Below, piece by piece: positions 27,001 through 41,500 of a DNA stretch of 64,000 nucleotides. How positions within the stretch are numbered: position 1 is the first letter of the stretch; every line of letters begins with the position of its first letter. This DNA comes from Onchocerca lupi (Eukaryota; Nematoda; Chromadorea; Rhabditida; Onchocercidae). The position numbers and the translations under genes are program-made. The stretch is taken from positions 1-64,000 of the forward strand of contig JAOVVO010000030.1 in the NCBI GenBank assembly GCA_028564675.1, read 5' to 3'. The notes under the pieces were generated by a model. That model was not told where the DNA came from. It saw only the letters and a list, made by a program, of their open reading frames with translations, and did no database searches.

Positions 27001-30000
27001 ATTGCATTCTCGACTTGTTTGAACGTACTGAGAATGATGTCTTGCCATGCTTCAAAAACATCGAGTCGTCATCACTCTGAGGTCACGACGAGCTGTCTTG
27101 GTGAATTTTTGTTTGTAATTACTGAATTTAAAACTAATTAAAATCATTTAAAAACATTAATTCTATTGAATTCAAGAAAGCTGATAATACAAACAAAATC
27201 GGCCGTTATTTTCTTAGTTAATTTTTAATTGATCAAAATTTTATCTTTTTTAATCTGTCTACCAAAATTTTCTGAAAATGAAAAAAGGGAATTTTGATAC
27301 AAATTATTACGCTCTTTTTTTTTTTTTTTTCACTTTTAATTCATCCGAAGATGTCGCTTAAATACAAAAGATAATATGTTTGATGAATGTACTTGAAAAT
27401 TGTAAATATTACAATCATTAGATTTAAAATTAGTTGGTAGCATAGACGATATTGATAAGTCAGTTCTAATTGGACAATAAATTCGTTACCGTTTGCGAAT
27501 TAATTGGAGCTCAATGAGAGGATCAAAAAGATGAAACATATGGCAGATTGAACGAGCTGTTCGCTTCAGGGATTAGTCGTCCAAATCCTAAAATAATGCT
27601 AATTTTGTTCGGAGCGGTATCTCTATACTTCCGACATGAAGAAGTGCCCCTACTTCTTCTTGTATTATTGTATACAATCCATGATCTGGGGGTTTACAAA
27701 TATCACAAAAATTATTGCCAATTATGCCTTAAAAACGAAATTCCATTCCCAACAAGTTGAATTTCGAATGCCCGTATACTCAAGTTCTAAATGTTGCATT
27801 ATCTTTGAATAATGTTGGAAGTTTTTTCATTACTATGCCTTAAAAACTAACCGAAGAATAACTTCAATTATAATTAATGGGAGGATTAATAGAAGGATAA
27901 TTTCAAATGAAATTTCAATAAGTAAGATTAGAAAGAAAGATTGAGTAAGATTAAAAATATTCGAGGACCAAATTTAGCGTGTTTGAATGCTCGAAAGAGT
28001 ATGGGTATTTGAAAGTAAATTTAATAAAATTACTTCTTTGTAAGCTTATCTATTTTTTTTATTGAATTAATTTGAAATGAGTAGAAAGAAAATATAATTT
28101 GAGATAATAATCAAGAAAATAGACTGTATAGAGAGAATAATAGAAAAGAAATGCGAAGAAGTGGCAGTGACCCGTTAAAGTTAATCCCATTTAGTGCTAT
28201 AAAGGGACATAGTGTTACCTTGATGTCTTCTCCCACATTATTATTGTATTTCATCAATTTATATTTGTTGTGATGGAATAATTGGCAATCCTGAAGAGTA
28301 CTTTTCTGACAGTAAATTATCCAGCAATTAATCAAAACTTACTGCAAAAAAAGAAAAAACTGAAACGTTATCCCCCAAAAATAAACTTGAAATTTATAAA
28401 AGCTGGATATAAATTGCACTAAATGAGCTTATTTGTTATATTTAATATTCATATTAAATATGAAAAGGGACGGATTATATTTGCAAAGTACACAGAAACA
28501 TTATATTTTTGACTTTATTTTTTCCGGAATTTTGTTCCGAAAGTTTACTAGGATTTTTCACTCGCAGCCAATGATATATTGGTATATTTCATTTGCAGAT
28601 GCAGTTAAAAATGGTATATTTTGAAGTTTCTTGAAAGCAGTATGATTAATAAGTATGCGTACGACAAAAACAACATAAGTACTTTGATCTATTTTAGTTG
28701 ATACAAAATCTTCTAGAAATTTGCTTCTAATTATACTTTAACTACAAATTATTAGGAAGAAATGAAACCATCTGCATTTTGGGAGATAATAATATATATA
28801 TAAACCTCATTCTTCAAGCAAAGGCGCAATAATCGCAGTTATAACTGGTGATCAGGAATTTTCGGCACAATTTATATTAGTCTATTAGAAGAATCAATAA
28901 TTTTTCAAAGTGCTTTTTTGCATATTTACAGCTTAAAAAAAAAATTCGAAAAAAAAAATTTCACGAATTCTGTTAAAATTTGGTAATTGTTTTGATCATA
29001 AAAGAATATAGTATAAAAGGTGAATTACATTATTACTGTGTGTTTATTTATCTTTCGTTCTATTCGTTTTTAAAATGACTCAGAACAGAAATTGTTAATC
29101 CATAACTTGATGGAGTAATAAACAACCTGTCACTTATCTTGCCTCTTTCTCTCTGAATTCTAGTTTTAAATAGTTATTCAGCATTTATTCATTTTCCAAA
29201 CTTTCAGTACTGAAATAAAATCTTCACAAGTGTAAAAAATTGGATTACCATTGTGTATCAGAATCTTTGTGAAGTTAATTGTAGATTCTGGACATACAGG
29301 TGTAAATCAACTCGGTGGAGTATTTGTTAATGGTCGACCATTACCTGATTCAACGCGTCAAAAAATCGTTGATTTGGCACATCAAGGAGCTCGACCATGC
29401 GATATTTCGAGGATTTTGCAAGTCTCTAATGGGTAAACATGTCGTTTCTCTTATTTTTTAAAACTTAGGCTTTTAATTGTGGGAAATGTGATCAGCAATT
29501 TGAACTTATAATTGTTAGATAATGTCAAAACATGAAAAAGCATGTTCACGGAAGCTTCAAGTAAATTCCCGAGAATAAACTGAAGCTTCTTAGTTGGTTA
29601 TGGTATATAAGGTCAGACAAGCGATGTATTGCATTGAATGATTGGACAGTTGCAGATATAAAATTTCAACGGAATAATTTACCAGTAAAATCGTTTAGAA
29701 AGAATCTGTAAATACTATAATATAAAGGGTGCAATGAGACAGTTTCGTTCAAACTGATAAAATCACTAAAACTACATTTTTTGTTTTTTTGAAAAGAACA
29801 TTTATATTATTATCATACGGTACTTTTCTAGACTTTATAATGCCTTACAAGTTAAAAATCCTAGGGTTAAATGAGCTTTAGAATTCATGTTTTGGTGACT
29901 AAATGAAGTTCGCTTTTTTTCACTTTCCGACAACTTCAATGATCAAATGTTCTTTATTAGCAATAATTTGATTAATGCTGAACAGTCTAAGTTTTCTAAC

Positions 30001-33000
30001 TTTACTACTTCAAAAAATTTTTAGTTGCGTGTCGAAAATTCTGTGTCGATATTACGAGTCGGGTACAATTAGGCCACGAGCAATCGGTGGCTCGAAACCT
30101 CGCGTTGCAACAGTTAGTGTATGCGATAAAATTGAAAGTTACAAACGCGAACAACCATCAATTTTTGCTTGGGAAATACGGGATAAATTACTACACGAAA
30201 AAGTGTGCTCACCCGATACAATACCTAGCGTGAGTTTTGCAGTTTTTTATCAATTAATATTTTATGAAATCGAAGTTTTTAATGTTAGAATTCTCTTTAT
30301 ATATTATATTCCTCTCAGAATTTAAAGACTAAATTTTCATGCAGCAGATATTTTCGGTTTGAATCAAAAAAATTAGAGAAATCGTTTCGATTTTTTGATT
30401 AACTCATTATTGTCACTAATTTTAGCAAGCAAATAATTCAGTTATTTGATTTCAAGAAATGCAATATTGAATTTTGAATTATTTCATCTTCGATATATGT
30501 TGAGTTAAGTCCTCATATTTTAACTTATTCCATAAAAGTTGAAGGGCTTGTTTCTACTTTGCATTTTTTTTTTCCTCACAAAAGTTTGTAGCACAAGATT
30601 TAAATTTCTCGCCGAAATGTAGATAATAATTATATTAGGCCGACTTCGTTTTGCGGAAGATTTCAGTGTTAACTGAATGAATAGACCAATTAATTTCGAA
30701 TCGATCTGAAATTTTAAAATATCATTATAATTAATAAGTGATAAGGAAAAAAGCAAAGTATTTATCAGACACTTTTTAAATCGATGACTTTTATTTTGAT
30801 TACCTTTGTTGAAACACTTTTCTTCAAATTTCTTATATCATCAATTTTGTGGCTTCAGCTATAAAAATATAGCAACGAATCAAGTTTAAAGTATTCGGTT
30901 CTTTGAAATGGAGATGTGATGCTTGAAAAAACTACAATGAAATTCTCGCTCGATTGTCGAATTTACCATTCGAACTTGTTTATAATAAAACAGGAGTGTA
31001 TGAAAAAATTGAAACATGACTGCCAAAATTTTTCGAGAATGAGACAGCTGAAGTTATAACTATCAAGAATCATAGTAAGCTACTAAATTACTTTATATTA
31101 TCATCCAGAAAATGAAACTGAACAGTCGCCTGATTTAGATTTAAATGGTACCACAACTTTCAAACACTTTTATTGGTTGAAACAGGATAATTTAAAAAAA
31201 ATTGATAAGATGGTTGCAATGCTTGCAGTGAAAGTTCCGGTCTTTAGTGTACCAAATAGAGGCATTCCTCTTAGCATATCGCATTTCAAATTAAATACTC
31301 AGAGCCAGTAATGCAATTACATAGAAAATACAAAGTCAAGATAAAAAGAAAACTTTTATAGAGTTTTATAGTAAGAACTGCAATTGCAATGCATACTTTA
31401 TGTTTTGATGAGCAGCTAAATTTTATGATTTCAACTACTTTTAATTAATTTAAAATTCAGTCCCTTTGGATTTCTTTGGAATACAGAAAATTTCTTTTTA
31501 AGCAATCCAACTCAATTCATGGAATTTTCGTATTAAAGTTATCAGTGGATATACTGATTTATTCCTCTACATTAATTATTTTGCTTTATCACTGAAGCTA
31601 AAAAAATTATGGATAAGAAAATAGAAAAATGGAATTGTGTGAAAAAAAAAATAAATTTATTACTTCAAACAAAAGAAAATTTTTTACTGGAGACCGAAAT
31701 TCGAAAACTTGTTCTCTCTATGAATTAGCAAAGTTAATAAGTGATATTCGACATGCGGCCAGGAAATGTTATTGATCTCACAATTTGTCAAGGCTAGAAA
31801 AATTTGAAGTATCTTTCTAGAAACATCACAGTGGATTAGCATTCGATAAATAGTCAGGCATCATTTTTATTGAGATCAGCAACTGGTTTCATAAAGTTCA
31901 AAATCTTTACATCCTCGTTCCCCACTTTGCAATTTTTCAATTTATCAATTTATTATTTTCTTGTCTAGGAAATAGAAGGTATTGGTAGAGAATTTTTGAA
32001 ATTTCTAACAAAGAAATCAATGAAATGATTAAAGTAATCCATCCTTTTCTTTTATTTATGAATAGAATACATAAATGTCTAGAAAGAATTTGTAAATCAC
32101 TTTTTAAAATTGGCACAGAAAATAAAAGAGAACTAGCCCTTGAGCTTGAGTGTACATATTTCTGAGCAGAGCCATTTTGAAATATATTCCGGTAATTTTT
32201 TTTCGTGATTTTTCAAGTTAAAACTTTAAAGTAACCTTACTTTGAACTACTGTTCTTATCTAAATAGCAAAATCACTAACAAACTATTATAAAGCAGGAT
32301 AAATTAATTTGAAAAGAATGAGGTAGCATGAAGCCGCAATACGAACTCATTAGTACTATAACAGATTATAATTAATATTAAGATTGTATGATTTTTCAAG
32401 AAAACAAACTTCTATATTGCAAATGAGTATTTGTGGATTTCTGCAGTTCTATGAGAATGAAAAGTCTATAAGACTGTTCATATTTTTTTGCCCAAAAAAT
32501 AGAAGCTGAAAAATAATGGATTTTTTGGCATTAAAATTTTCAAATTCTTGAAATTACCAGCTCCGTTTAAAATTATCAGTTTCTTTGATAATTTGGAGTT
32601 GCAAGATTCACTTAATTTCATTACATTTTTTAGTTATTATATTGAGAAGTGAAGTTTGGAAAGATGTAAATTTATTTGATCAGTTTTCTTTCAAATGCAA
32701 GAAATCCACATTTACAGAAAAAATGAAGCAGACGATTACTATAAACATTCTTGGCCAGATTGAACTAATCTTAAAAAAATGCAACCTTTAGAATATGGCT
32801 GCTGCATTCTACAGGCTGTAAATTTTATGATAAGTTGAATAAAATATTTCATTCCAAACATTCCACTTTTCACAAATATTTCATTCCCCAATTGTTGGTT
32901 CATACTATCACTTGATTATTCGAAGTTTTGAGTAAGAATGATCGTGTGATGGAATGACTATTTCAGCGCACATTTAGTCATAAAAAAGGTTTTTATTGCA

Positions 33001-36000
33001 GTTACTAAACGCTCAACGCAGTTAGAAGGGAAAAAAAAAAGAAGAGTTAAAATACGGGTAGTTGTGTGCATGTGTGTATTTTAAAATTGGTGACCTCGAT
33101 AGTGAGGATGTGACATACTTGTTTCACTCCATCGTTCGCTGATTAACATGAGATAAGCTTTAGCACGAGCAGTACATTTTAAGTGCCGTTCTAGCTTATG
33201 GAAAAATACTTCAACTGTGCTTTCATATCATGATAATCCATCCATCATTAGATGGTGCTATATTTGATAACAAGATTCAATTTTTGGTTAACATTTCAAA
33301 GCTTCTATCGTAATAATCAGTTCATTATCTTAATCGTAAATAGTGAGATGAATAAGCTATTTTAAAACATTATCTTTGAAAACTCTCAAATTTCATTATT
33401 AAATACTTTTGGATCAGCAGGTTTTGTTTTGCCTTCACTCCGAAATCATCCGTTCAGAGTAATAGTTCTTGAATCTTGCAAATTTTACTTATGCTACAGT
33501 AAACCTTTTTCGATTTTACAGGTATCATCGATCAACAGAGTACTGCGAAATTTAGCTGCAAAGAAGGAACAGCAAGCGATGCAAAATGATTTTTACGATC
33601 GAGCATTGCGATACTCGTCCACCCAATGGTACAATCAATGGCCAATGGGTGTACCTGGTGCTGTTGGTTTAGCGCAATTACCATCACTGACGCAAACTAA
33701 TCATATCGATAAGAAAGATTCTGGTAGGCTTCAGCAATTTTCCTATTAAGAAAAGTATTCGGAAGAACTTTTAGTTTAGTATGTTAAAAGAAAAATGACA
33801 CATTTAGTCAATGAAGTTTGAGAGATTTCTTGAAGTATCTTAGATATTTTAAAGTAATAATAATCATTTATCACGTCGATTAATACTAAATTTCCATACC
33901 TTTCATCTGCAAGTATCACCTTTTTTTTTTTAATTTTTTTCTTAAACTTTCAAAAAAGTCGTCAGACTTTTTTCATTCTTGGCTTTTTATCATATAGGCT
34001 TTATCGCTTTTTATCACTTTTGATCATGAATTATGGTTCATCAATTTCTTTTTTACTGCTGATGAAAATTCTGTTACATCAGTAAATTGGAAGCAATTTA
34101 GTTTCAGAATATGTAGGTATTGCATATATTTAAGTATTTTGTGTGTGTCTGTGTACGAGTATGTATGTATGTGTTAAATCAGTGATGCCCGACAACGCTT
34201 GACATATGTCATCTCTAATTAATGTCCATTCTAAACAATTAAACTTCACTACTTTTTTTTTGAGTTCAATCAACAAAAAAGAGAAAAAACGGTCAGAAGT
34301 GACATTCCTTCACAGTTCAAATGAGCGAAACTTTTTATCTGGAGCTAACGATTAGAATGCATCTTTTTTTTTTTTTGAAAGTAACGCAGGTATCGTACAT
34401 ACTCACGCAGTAATTATCCTGAACACATTTAGCATTTAGCTCTTTTTTTAAAATGATTAATGGACTTCGATGAGAACAAAATTAGGAAATTGAAAATTTC
34501 AAACAAGAAGTACAAATCTATCAGCGATATCGACAGCCGTTTAATGATGAAATATTTCAAACTTGAAATGATGAAACTTGGAACGTGAAATGCCATATTT
34601 CATTTTAATATATCTGATATGCGACGCTACATTTCCACGCTGCATTTCCAAGCAACTGAAGCTTTATTACCATTTTTGATACTCACAGTAACGCAATCAG
34701 AATCCAGTAAAGAAGTCAAAATATTGAACGAAGAAAGTCATCAGTAAGCCAAATGAAGAAGGAATTATTTTGAAACATCCATTATTGTTTAATGTATTTT
34801 GTAAGTAATCGATACGCTTAAAGAAAGTGAATGTCAATGAATAGGAAAATTCTCCTGATCAATGAAAGCATAAAACTTGTGGTCCCTGCGAGACATGGAA
34901 GTTCAGTGATTTTTCAGATTTCTGCATAGTAATTTTTATTAAAAATAAGGCGCTGGAAAGTTACATTAATACGCATCAGTTTATTTTGCATTGATATGTT
35001 AGTTTTTCATCAAATAATTTACTATACCCTTAATTAGGATTTTAATTATTTTAAGATTTGATGCAATCATCAAGATTTCATATAGATTCATGATACATCA
35101 TTTTAATAGGATCCATGTACTCTTACCATGCTCACACGTCCATCAAACTAAACTTGAACGAAGTTCTGATAATAATTTAAGTACCAATAAAAAATTTTCA
35201 AGAAGCTTTTCATTATCGATGAAATATTTTCCTATCGTATTTTCCACTTACAAAGAGGGCCGAAAATAAACCGCAAAAGCAGCAGTTAGAAGTTTGAGGA
35301 CACACAGTGCAATTTTTTGATATAGATAGTTGATGACATTTCGATGCTTTGCTGTCAGTTTAAATTTTAAAATTTACCGAAAAATTTTCAAAGCTTTTGC
35401 CAACAATGCATCGGCAAACAACATTTATCCTCGAAATTTCACCAGTTAAAATGTGCTTCCTCAAAAAGTTGAAAAAAAAAAAGGAAAATAAAAAAAAGAA
35501 AACTTTCAGTAACCGTCTTTATGAAATAATTTAAAACTAGAAGATAAAGTCAAGGAATCAAATTTTTCTTATCCTAAAATTTGTGAAATATTTGGAATCT
35601 TATCACAATCTAATATTTGTTTTATTGTTTCATATAATTCTAAAATCTGTTAATTAAATTTGAAATGTAAATTTCGTATGAAATCTCACTTGCATCCAAT
35701 TGAAATAAGTCGGGAAAAGATTGACTCTAGCATGAATTTCTTCCGGTGATTAGTTTTTTTGAACTGGTTAAAATTTCTATTTTAAAAGACTATGAAAGTT
35801 CGAGAAAAAAATTAATGGAGTAATTTTTTTTCGAAAATTCATTTATATTAAATAAAATATTCAATTACTTGAGAATTCATTTTTATTAGATAAGATTTGG
35901 TAAGTTTTTCATCATTATCATTGCTTTCAAGCTGAAACATCTTAGCTGGACTTGCGGAATATTTGAATGTCGTTGTGTGAAATTTCAACTTTTGAATTGG

Positions 36001-37044
36001 AAATCATAATGATGCTGTATTTAAATTTGATTTACCGGTTAACCGCTAACAAGATAAGATTTCAAGACATTAAACATTTTCGATCAAAATTCAGTGATTG
36101 CAAACCTTTTCATTGTTTTTTTCGTAAACGATGATGACACTTGAAATTAGCCAACATAAATGACTGTTGATGGTGTATTGGTGACCTTATTGGAATTTCT
36201 TGGTTGACAGCTCCATCAAATCCCACACGCAGTGACTTGGCATCAGATAAGATTGCACCGAACAATGTGAACAGTAACACTCCATTGCCATTATTGCATT
36301 TCATAGTTACGACTCCGTTAATCCCGCACAAAAATCATGGGAAGTATTTCTTTCAGCTCATTTGTATTCTTATCATATCATATCATCCCTTCTTAGGCAT
36401 TTCCTCAGTTTGTGGATATCACAGTCTATATCAATTTGATTTACGTTTTGTATAACTGAAGCTGAAGCAGAATCTAAAAAAATTTAACGGATAAATTAGT
36501 AAACGATACGAGTGAAGCTAAAAACACTGCAATGAAGCCATATACTTCAATGATTCTCTGCTCAGGTGATGTGATTCATATTCAGTCTTTTAAGAACTGA
36601 TTATGTAGGAAATTTATCCAGACTATATCTTCTCAATTCCTCTGATCTCGGATAGTTCTTTGAACCAGCTTGAAATTTTTAGCTTCTCGTTTGAAATATC
36701 GTAAAATTTCATTTGCTCAAAATATGAGATTTTATTTGTTCAAAATTCACGGTTTTCTATTTATGGAAATTTCAGATTTCAGTTGTCCAAAATTGTTGCG
36801 AATTCAATTTTAAATTCGTGTTGCAGTTTGAACAAAACAATAAACATCAACAGTATCGGTGAAACAAATTAAAATTTGCAGCGAACTTGCATCTACCACT
36901 TCTTTCGATGGCAAGAAGAGTTGATGAGACACGTCAAGTGGAAGATGTTCAGTGGATCGTGCGCGCATGCGTATGCAGTCGTCATAAGGGAACGTGTGTT
37001 TGTTTGTGTGTGTATGTGCATAAGTTTGTTTGTGTATGTGTGTA

Positions 37045-37077
<33 letters not shown>

Positions 37078-38471
37078 TTGTGTGTGTGTGTGTGTGTGTG
37101 TATGTGTGTATGTGTGTGTGAGTCATTGCTGTCATACCATATGATGGAAACTTGTTTCCTTTCCTGCTCCAACATTGCCTGAATTTAAATAGCATAAAGT
37201 GGCATCTGCATCCTTAGAAGTCTTTTCTTCTCACTTCCCCATTTAATTGGACATTTATACCTAAGTAATTGTTTTCTTTGCAAGTAATCTTTGCTTTGCG
37301 TTATGGAAGTTTCTTGGCCCGTACTCCAGAAATAATGTTGAAGATTGCAGAAAATTATTAAACTTCGCATTCTAGATAGGAGATTATGCATTCTCGCTGA
37401 TTCTAAGAATAGCATGGACAGATTAGTTTTACGATTCACTTCAAGTTACGATTACTTTATGTTATTACGTTACAATTAGTTTTACGATTCGATTCACTTC
37501 AATTCGACTATCGAAAAGAATTTATCAATACTTAGACGGCTTTTACAGTTTATATAGTTAAGGCTTAATTCTTGTCAAATGGTACTTTTAGATTAGCATC
37601 ATTTCATTTAATTCAGTAGAAGTGAAAAACATTCCAGAAAAAAAAAATATCTACAAGAATGATAAAGCATACAAATTGAAAGATCATTTAATTGTAATTG
37701 GGGATCATTTTTTCATTTTATTAAAATGTTCAATTTATTGCAACTGAAAAGATGATTTCAATTTGCATAAGCCGTGTTGCTAATACACGTATTCTTTATG
37801 TACAGCTCAAACCGATAATGGAAAATCAATTTTGCGAAAACAAGTTGTAAATGAGCGACAGTTGAACAATTTGGATTAATTTTCGAGTCAGGTTTGAAGA
37901 AACATTCCCGCGAATCAGATCCAACTTTTTAAAATATGCTTAAACAGAATGCAAAATTTTACTATCATTTAAAATCCACTTTCTTCCAACGAATTTTACA
38001 GAGGGCCATGAATACGCTTGTACGAATGCTCTATCAACTCCCACTTTAAGGTGGATCAATCATGTCATCGTTGTCAGGTAGGCCAAGGGAGAAATGGTCT
38101 TAAGGAAATGAAATTTAGTTGAACAAATGTATTTAAATGATATACACATATCTGGACTGAATATAGGATTGAATTATATTTTAGATATTCTTTCTTGGGA
38201 TAATTTTAAACCTGAACAATCCGGGAAATGCAAGAAAAAAAACATAAGGAATGAAGAACATCATTAATTTGAAATTGAATTTAATTGTTTTTGGCGAAAT
38301 TTGCTTTCATGCTGGAAAGGTAAGAGGGATGTGCCCATCAAATAATTTTTATTGTTAGGTGTGCGAAAATAAGGGGGAGAAGAGGAGGTGGATGAGGAAA
38401 TGAAAGAAAGGTTAAAATGGATACATACATCTACATACATACACCATACACCCCGATCACATACACATACG

Positions 38472-38521
<50 letters not shown>

Positions 38522-41500
38522 GACTCTAAACCAGACGTGGAATCTATTGTAGCAAATTGTTCTTTTAAAGTAACGGCAATAAGTGGACTATTTGCGGTTC
38601 AAAATGGGATCTGCGACCGTCCCACTTAGCAGTGTATTTCTTCTTCTTCTGATCTAGAACAATGTGATCGACGTACACTCCGATCATTGAAATCAACATC
38701 AATTCGGACGAATATGCGACTCAAAAAGCTGAATGTTGTACGACTTTTGTCGCACACAAACGCAATAAACAGATATTCCAAACACAGTATAGCTCATTAA
38801 TAATTATTTCATATAGATACGAAATATGGGCGAATGGGAAAATTAAAATTGGATCGATCCAACTCCAAGGCCATATTTGATGATGATGATGATGATGTAA
38901 ACGATCGCTTAGAGTCATAAAAAGATTTGCTTATTTTTGCTTATTCTAATCAAAGTTTACATTACCAAAATCACCGAAAGATAAATCAATAGTTCGATCT
39001 ATATCTTTGATGGCCAGATCAGGAATAAGTGTGTATGCCGTCATCAACAAATCCATCGAACAAACAACAATTTTTGGGTCTCAGAAGAATGAGATTTGCA
39101 GGTTGTCTTGTCTTGCTTACTTATACTGATGGATTCCTGAATGTCAGAAGTGATAACTTCGTAGGATTCTGATTGAGCTCGATGTTGAGAAGTGGAGAGC
39201 GACGATGAAGACATCGCTTTCCTTCTTTAATTCATCTCCTGTCAAATTCTACGGAAAATTAATGGAGGAAGTGTGTCGAAGTGTCACTTCGGAGACTGTT
39301 CACAACATAATTATTAGCCAGTACATACAGCTCTATAACTGCCCTCGCCAACATTGGGATTTTTTTTGGGGGTAGGGGAGGGGGGGGAAAAATGCTGCTG
39401 TATGAATTGGGCAATAGCAAGAACTTCGAGATTAGGAAGGTTCACACCGAGGTATCATCATCGTTATCACAAAATGATAGAGCTATCGCGGTATCGCCGC
39501 CAGGTTACTGATTAGAAGGAGCGAAGAACACGATCGCCATCGGCGATAAAGTCAGTGAGTCTATCTATCAATCAGCCAGTCAGTTATTCACTCAGTTAGT
39601 CAGTCATTCAGTCAGTCACTTTCTCTCACCAAAGCAATTCATCATTGTTTGTATGGGAGCGCAGCTCATATCGTATCCATCAACCGGGAGAAGTATATGT
39701 TGGCAAACTACCGTATCCCCCCGCGGAGACCCCGATATCTACAGCCGGAAATTATTTTTGGTTGCTTTACACGTCCCATGCGTTCTCTCGCCTTTTCCCG
39801 TGCCTTTCGTCTTTTTTGGAAGAAGAGTGAAGTCAGATGATATTTTCAAGAGGCACTTTCAGTAATTCGTTGTGATATTTCCCTTCTATTCCATTTACCT
39901 GTTTTGCTCCTCGCGATACGACCGCTGTCACCAAACTTGACATTCCTGAAACTCATACACTACTTCGACGGCAGGTCTGGAATCTGTTTGTTTATTAACG
40001 GCCCAATTGCCTGTTACTCAGTACTTGGGTCTGGCTCCCAAACAGCATTCAGTCGTTACTTCCACATATCCGTTACAAATGCAGAGTGAGTGTTTCGTTT
40101 TTCATACATCACTTATTCTTCATTGTTATTTTTATTTTTATTTTTACCTCTCAAGGAACAACTTTAGTTAACTTAAATTTCATCTTAATTTTCCATTTAA
40201 ATCCAGGCCTCTTCTCATTGTATTACGTACAAGAAAATAACGAGGCTAAATTATCCAATCAAACTGAGCAGTATTATTTTCGGAGACTTTATGGTTCGCA
40301 TTCGAACATCGAATTTCTTAATATTTTTCTTTAACACATTACGGTTATATTTCCATTTTAATACTATGAAGGATGAGTAAGATTCAAATTTAAAAATTAG
40401 CATTAACTTGATTGAATCGTACAAATGTTCGAGCTGAGCATTACCAACTTTCTTTACTTGGCAAGCTTAAATTTATTTCAAAAATGCGGAAGCAGAGGTC
40501 TGGAATTGTTGAGGGATACCTAAAGACATTAGTAGGAAGTGCTTGGAAGAAAAGATGATGTAGTTCTTTAAAAATTGAGTAATGTTTATTTTTATGAAAG
40601 GCATAAATGATTTAATTATGATGTTAAACAAACAATTTGAATTTTACAATTAAAATTGTCACATTGAGTATTTGATCGCATGTTTTAAATCACTGATTCG
40701 ATTAAATTGTTAAAATGCAGAATATAAACACACCCTTACACATTCAAAAGATTCTTTATATACGAACCCATCAGTTACTGTGGACACTTCTATTACTACT
40801 ATCATCATTGTTACTACTACAAAATTACCACAGTTGTCGTTATTATTATTATGAAAACTATTTCAAACAATATTGTTGATAAAACATTTATCTTATCCCT
40901 TTCTGAATTCATTTCAACTACTAATTCTCTTCTACAATAACATTTAGCCGCTGAAATTTTCTTACTAATCTTAATTCTTTGACAACTATTTTTTTTTTTT
41001 ATTGATCTTTTGGCTCATAAGCAAAAAGCAAAAGTTTTTGTTGCTTGTTGCTCATTATGACATAAATCACATTTTAGATAAGAGGATGGGATAACGAAAA
41101 TTCTCCAAAATTTTTAGAGTATTTGGATGGTGGAATTATTGTTTTTTCCTAACGATAAACCAATTATATACTTAAATAGACAGGAAAATGAATCAGAATA
41201 GACTGCATTAATCTCATTCTAGTTATAATCAAAATGTAAAACTGTAAGCAAAACTCTCTGTTTGATTTTTCTAGTTTCTGATTGGTTGATTCAGTACCAT
41301 ATTAGATTTTCATTACGCATGAACTTTTGATATGATGCAAAAATCTAGTTAATCATTTCAATTCGATCACCAAGAACCAAATCTTCATAACTCATATTTT
41401 CACCAAAGTTTTCCTTTATTCCTTCTTTGTTGTCAATTTTGCATTAATCTATTGATGGCCAAGAAATCCAAATGAACTGCTAGTAGTTTCCTGGCGTGAT

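Larger units (their letters stand above)
39100..40085 (+). promoter_or_regulatory. Candidate internal promoter and 5' exon for the homeodomain-only isoform
   Basis: A GC-rich island inside intron 5 contains a G-rich tract (39368-39387), CAGT-type tandem repeats (39551-39619), a CpG-bearing segment (39650-39830) and a strong donor GTGAGT at 40086. The last seven exon bases are ATG CAG A. Spliced to 43028 they read into the homeodomain exons in frame. Overlapping open frames in 39645-39865 have no recognised product. Confidence 0.4.

Noticed and set aside
28600..28614. 15-base micro-exon (phase 1-1) or tiny start exon after TTTGCAG
   Set aside because: Phase fits between exons 1 and 2 but such a short exon cannot be supported by eye; chance is likely.
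33724..33749. Read-through of pax-6 exon 4 to a stop (GRLQQFSY)
   Set aside because: A donor at 33724 and the homeodomain exons downstream show the gene continues.
36810..37195. Long open frames on both strands rich in Cys/Val or His/Thr
   Set aside because: They are produced by the (GT)n microsatellite at 36994-37121; no splice or domain evidence.
38264..38629. Cys/Val and His/Thr frames around 38.4-38.5 kb
   Set aside because: Translation of the CA microsatellite.
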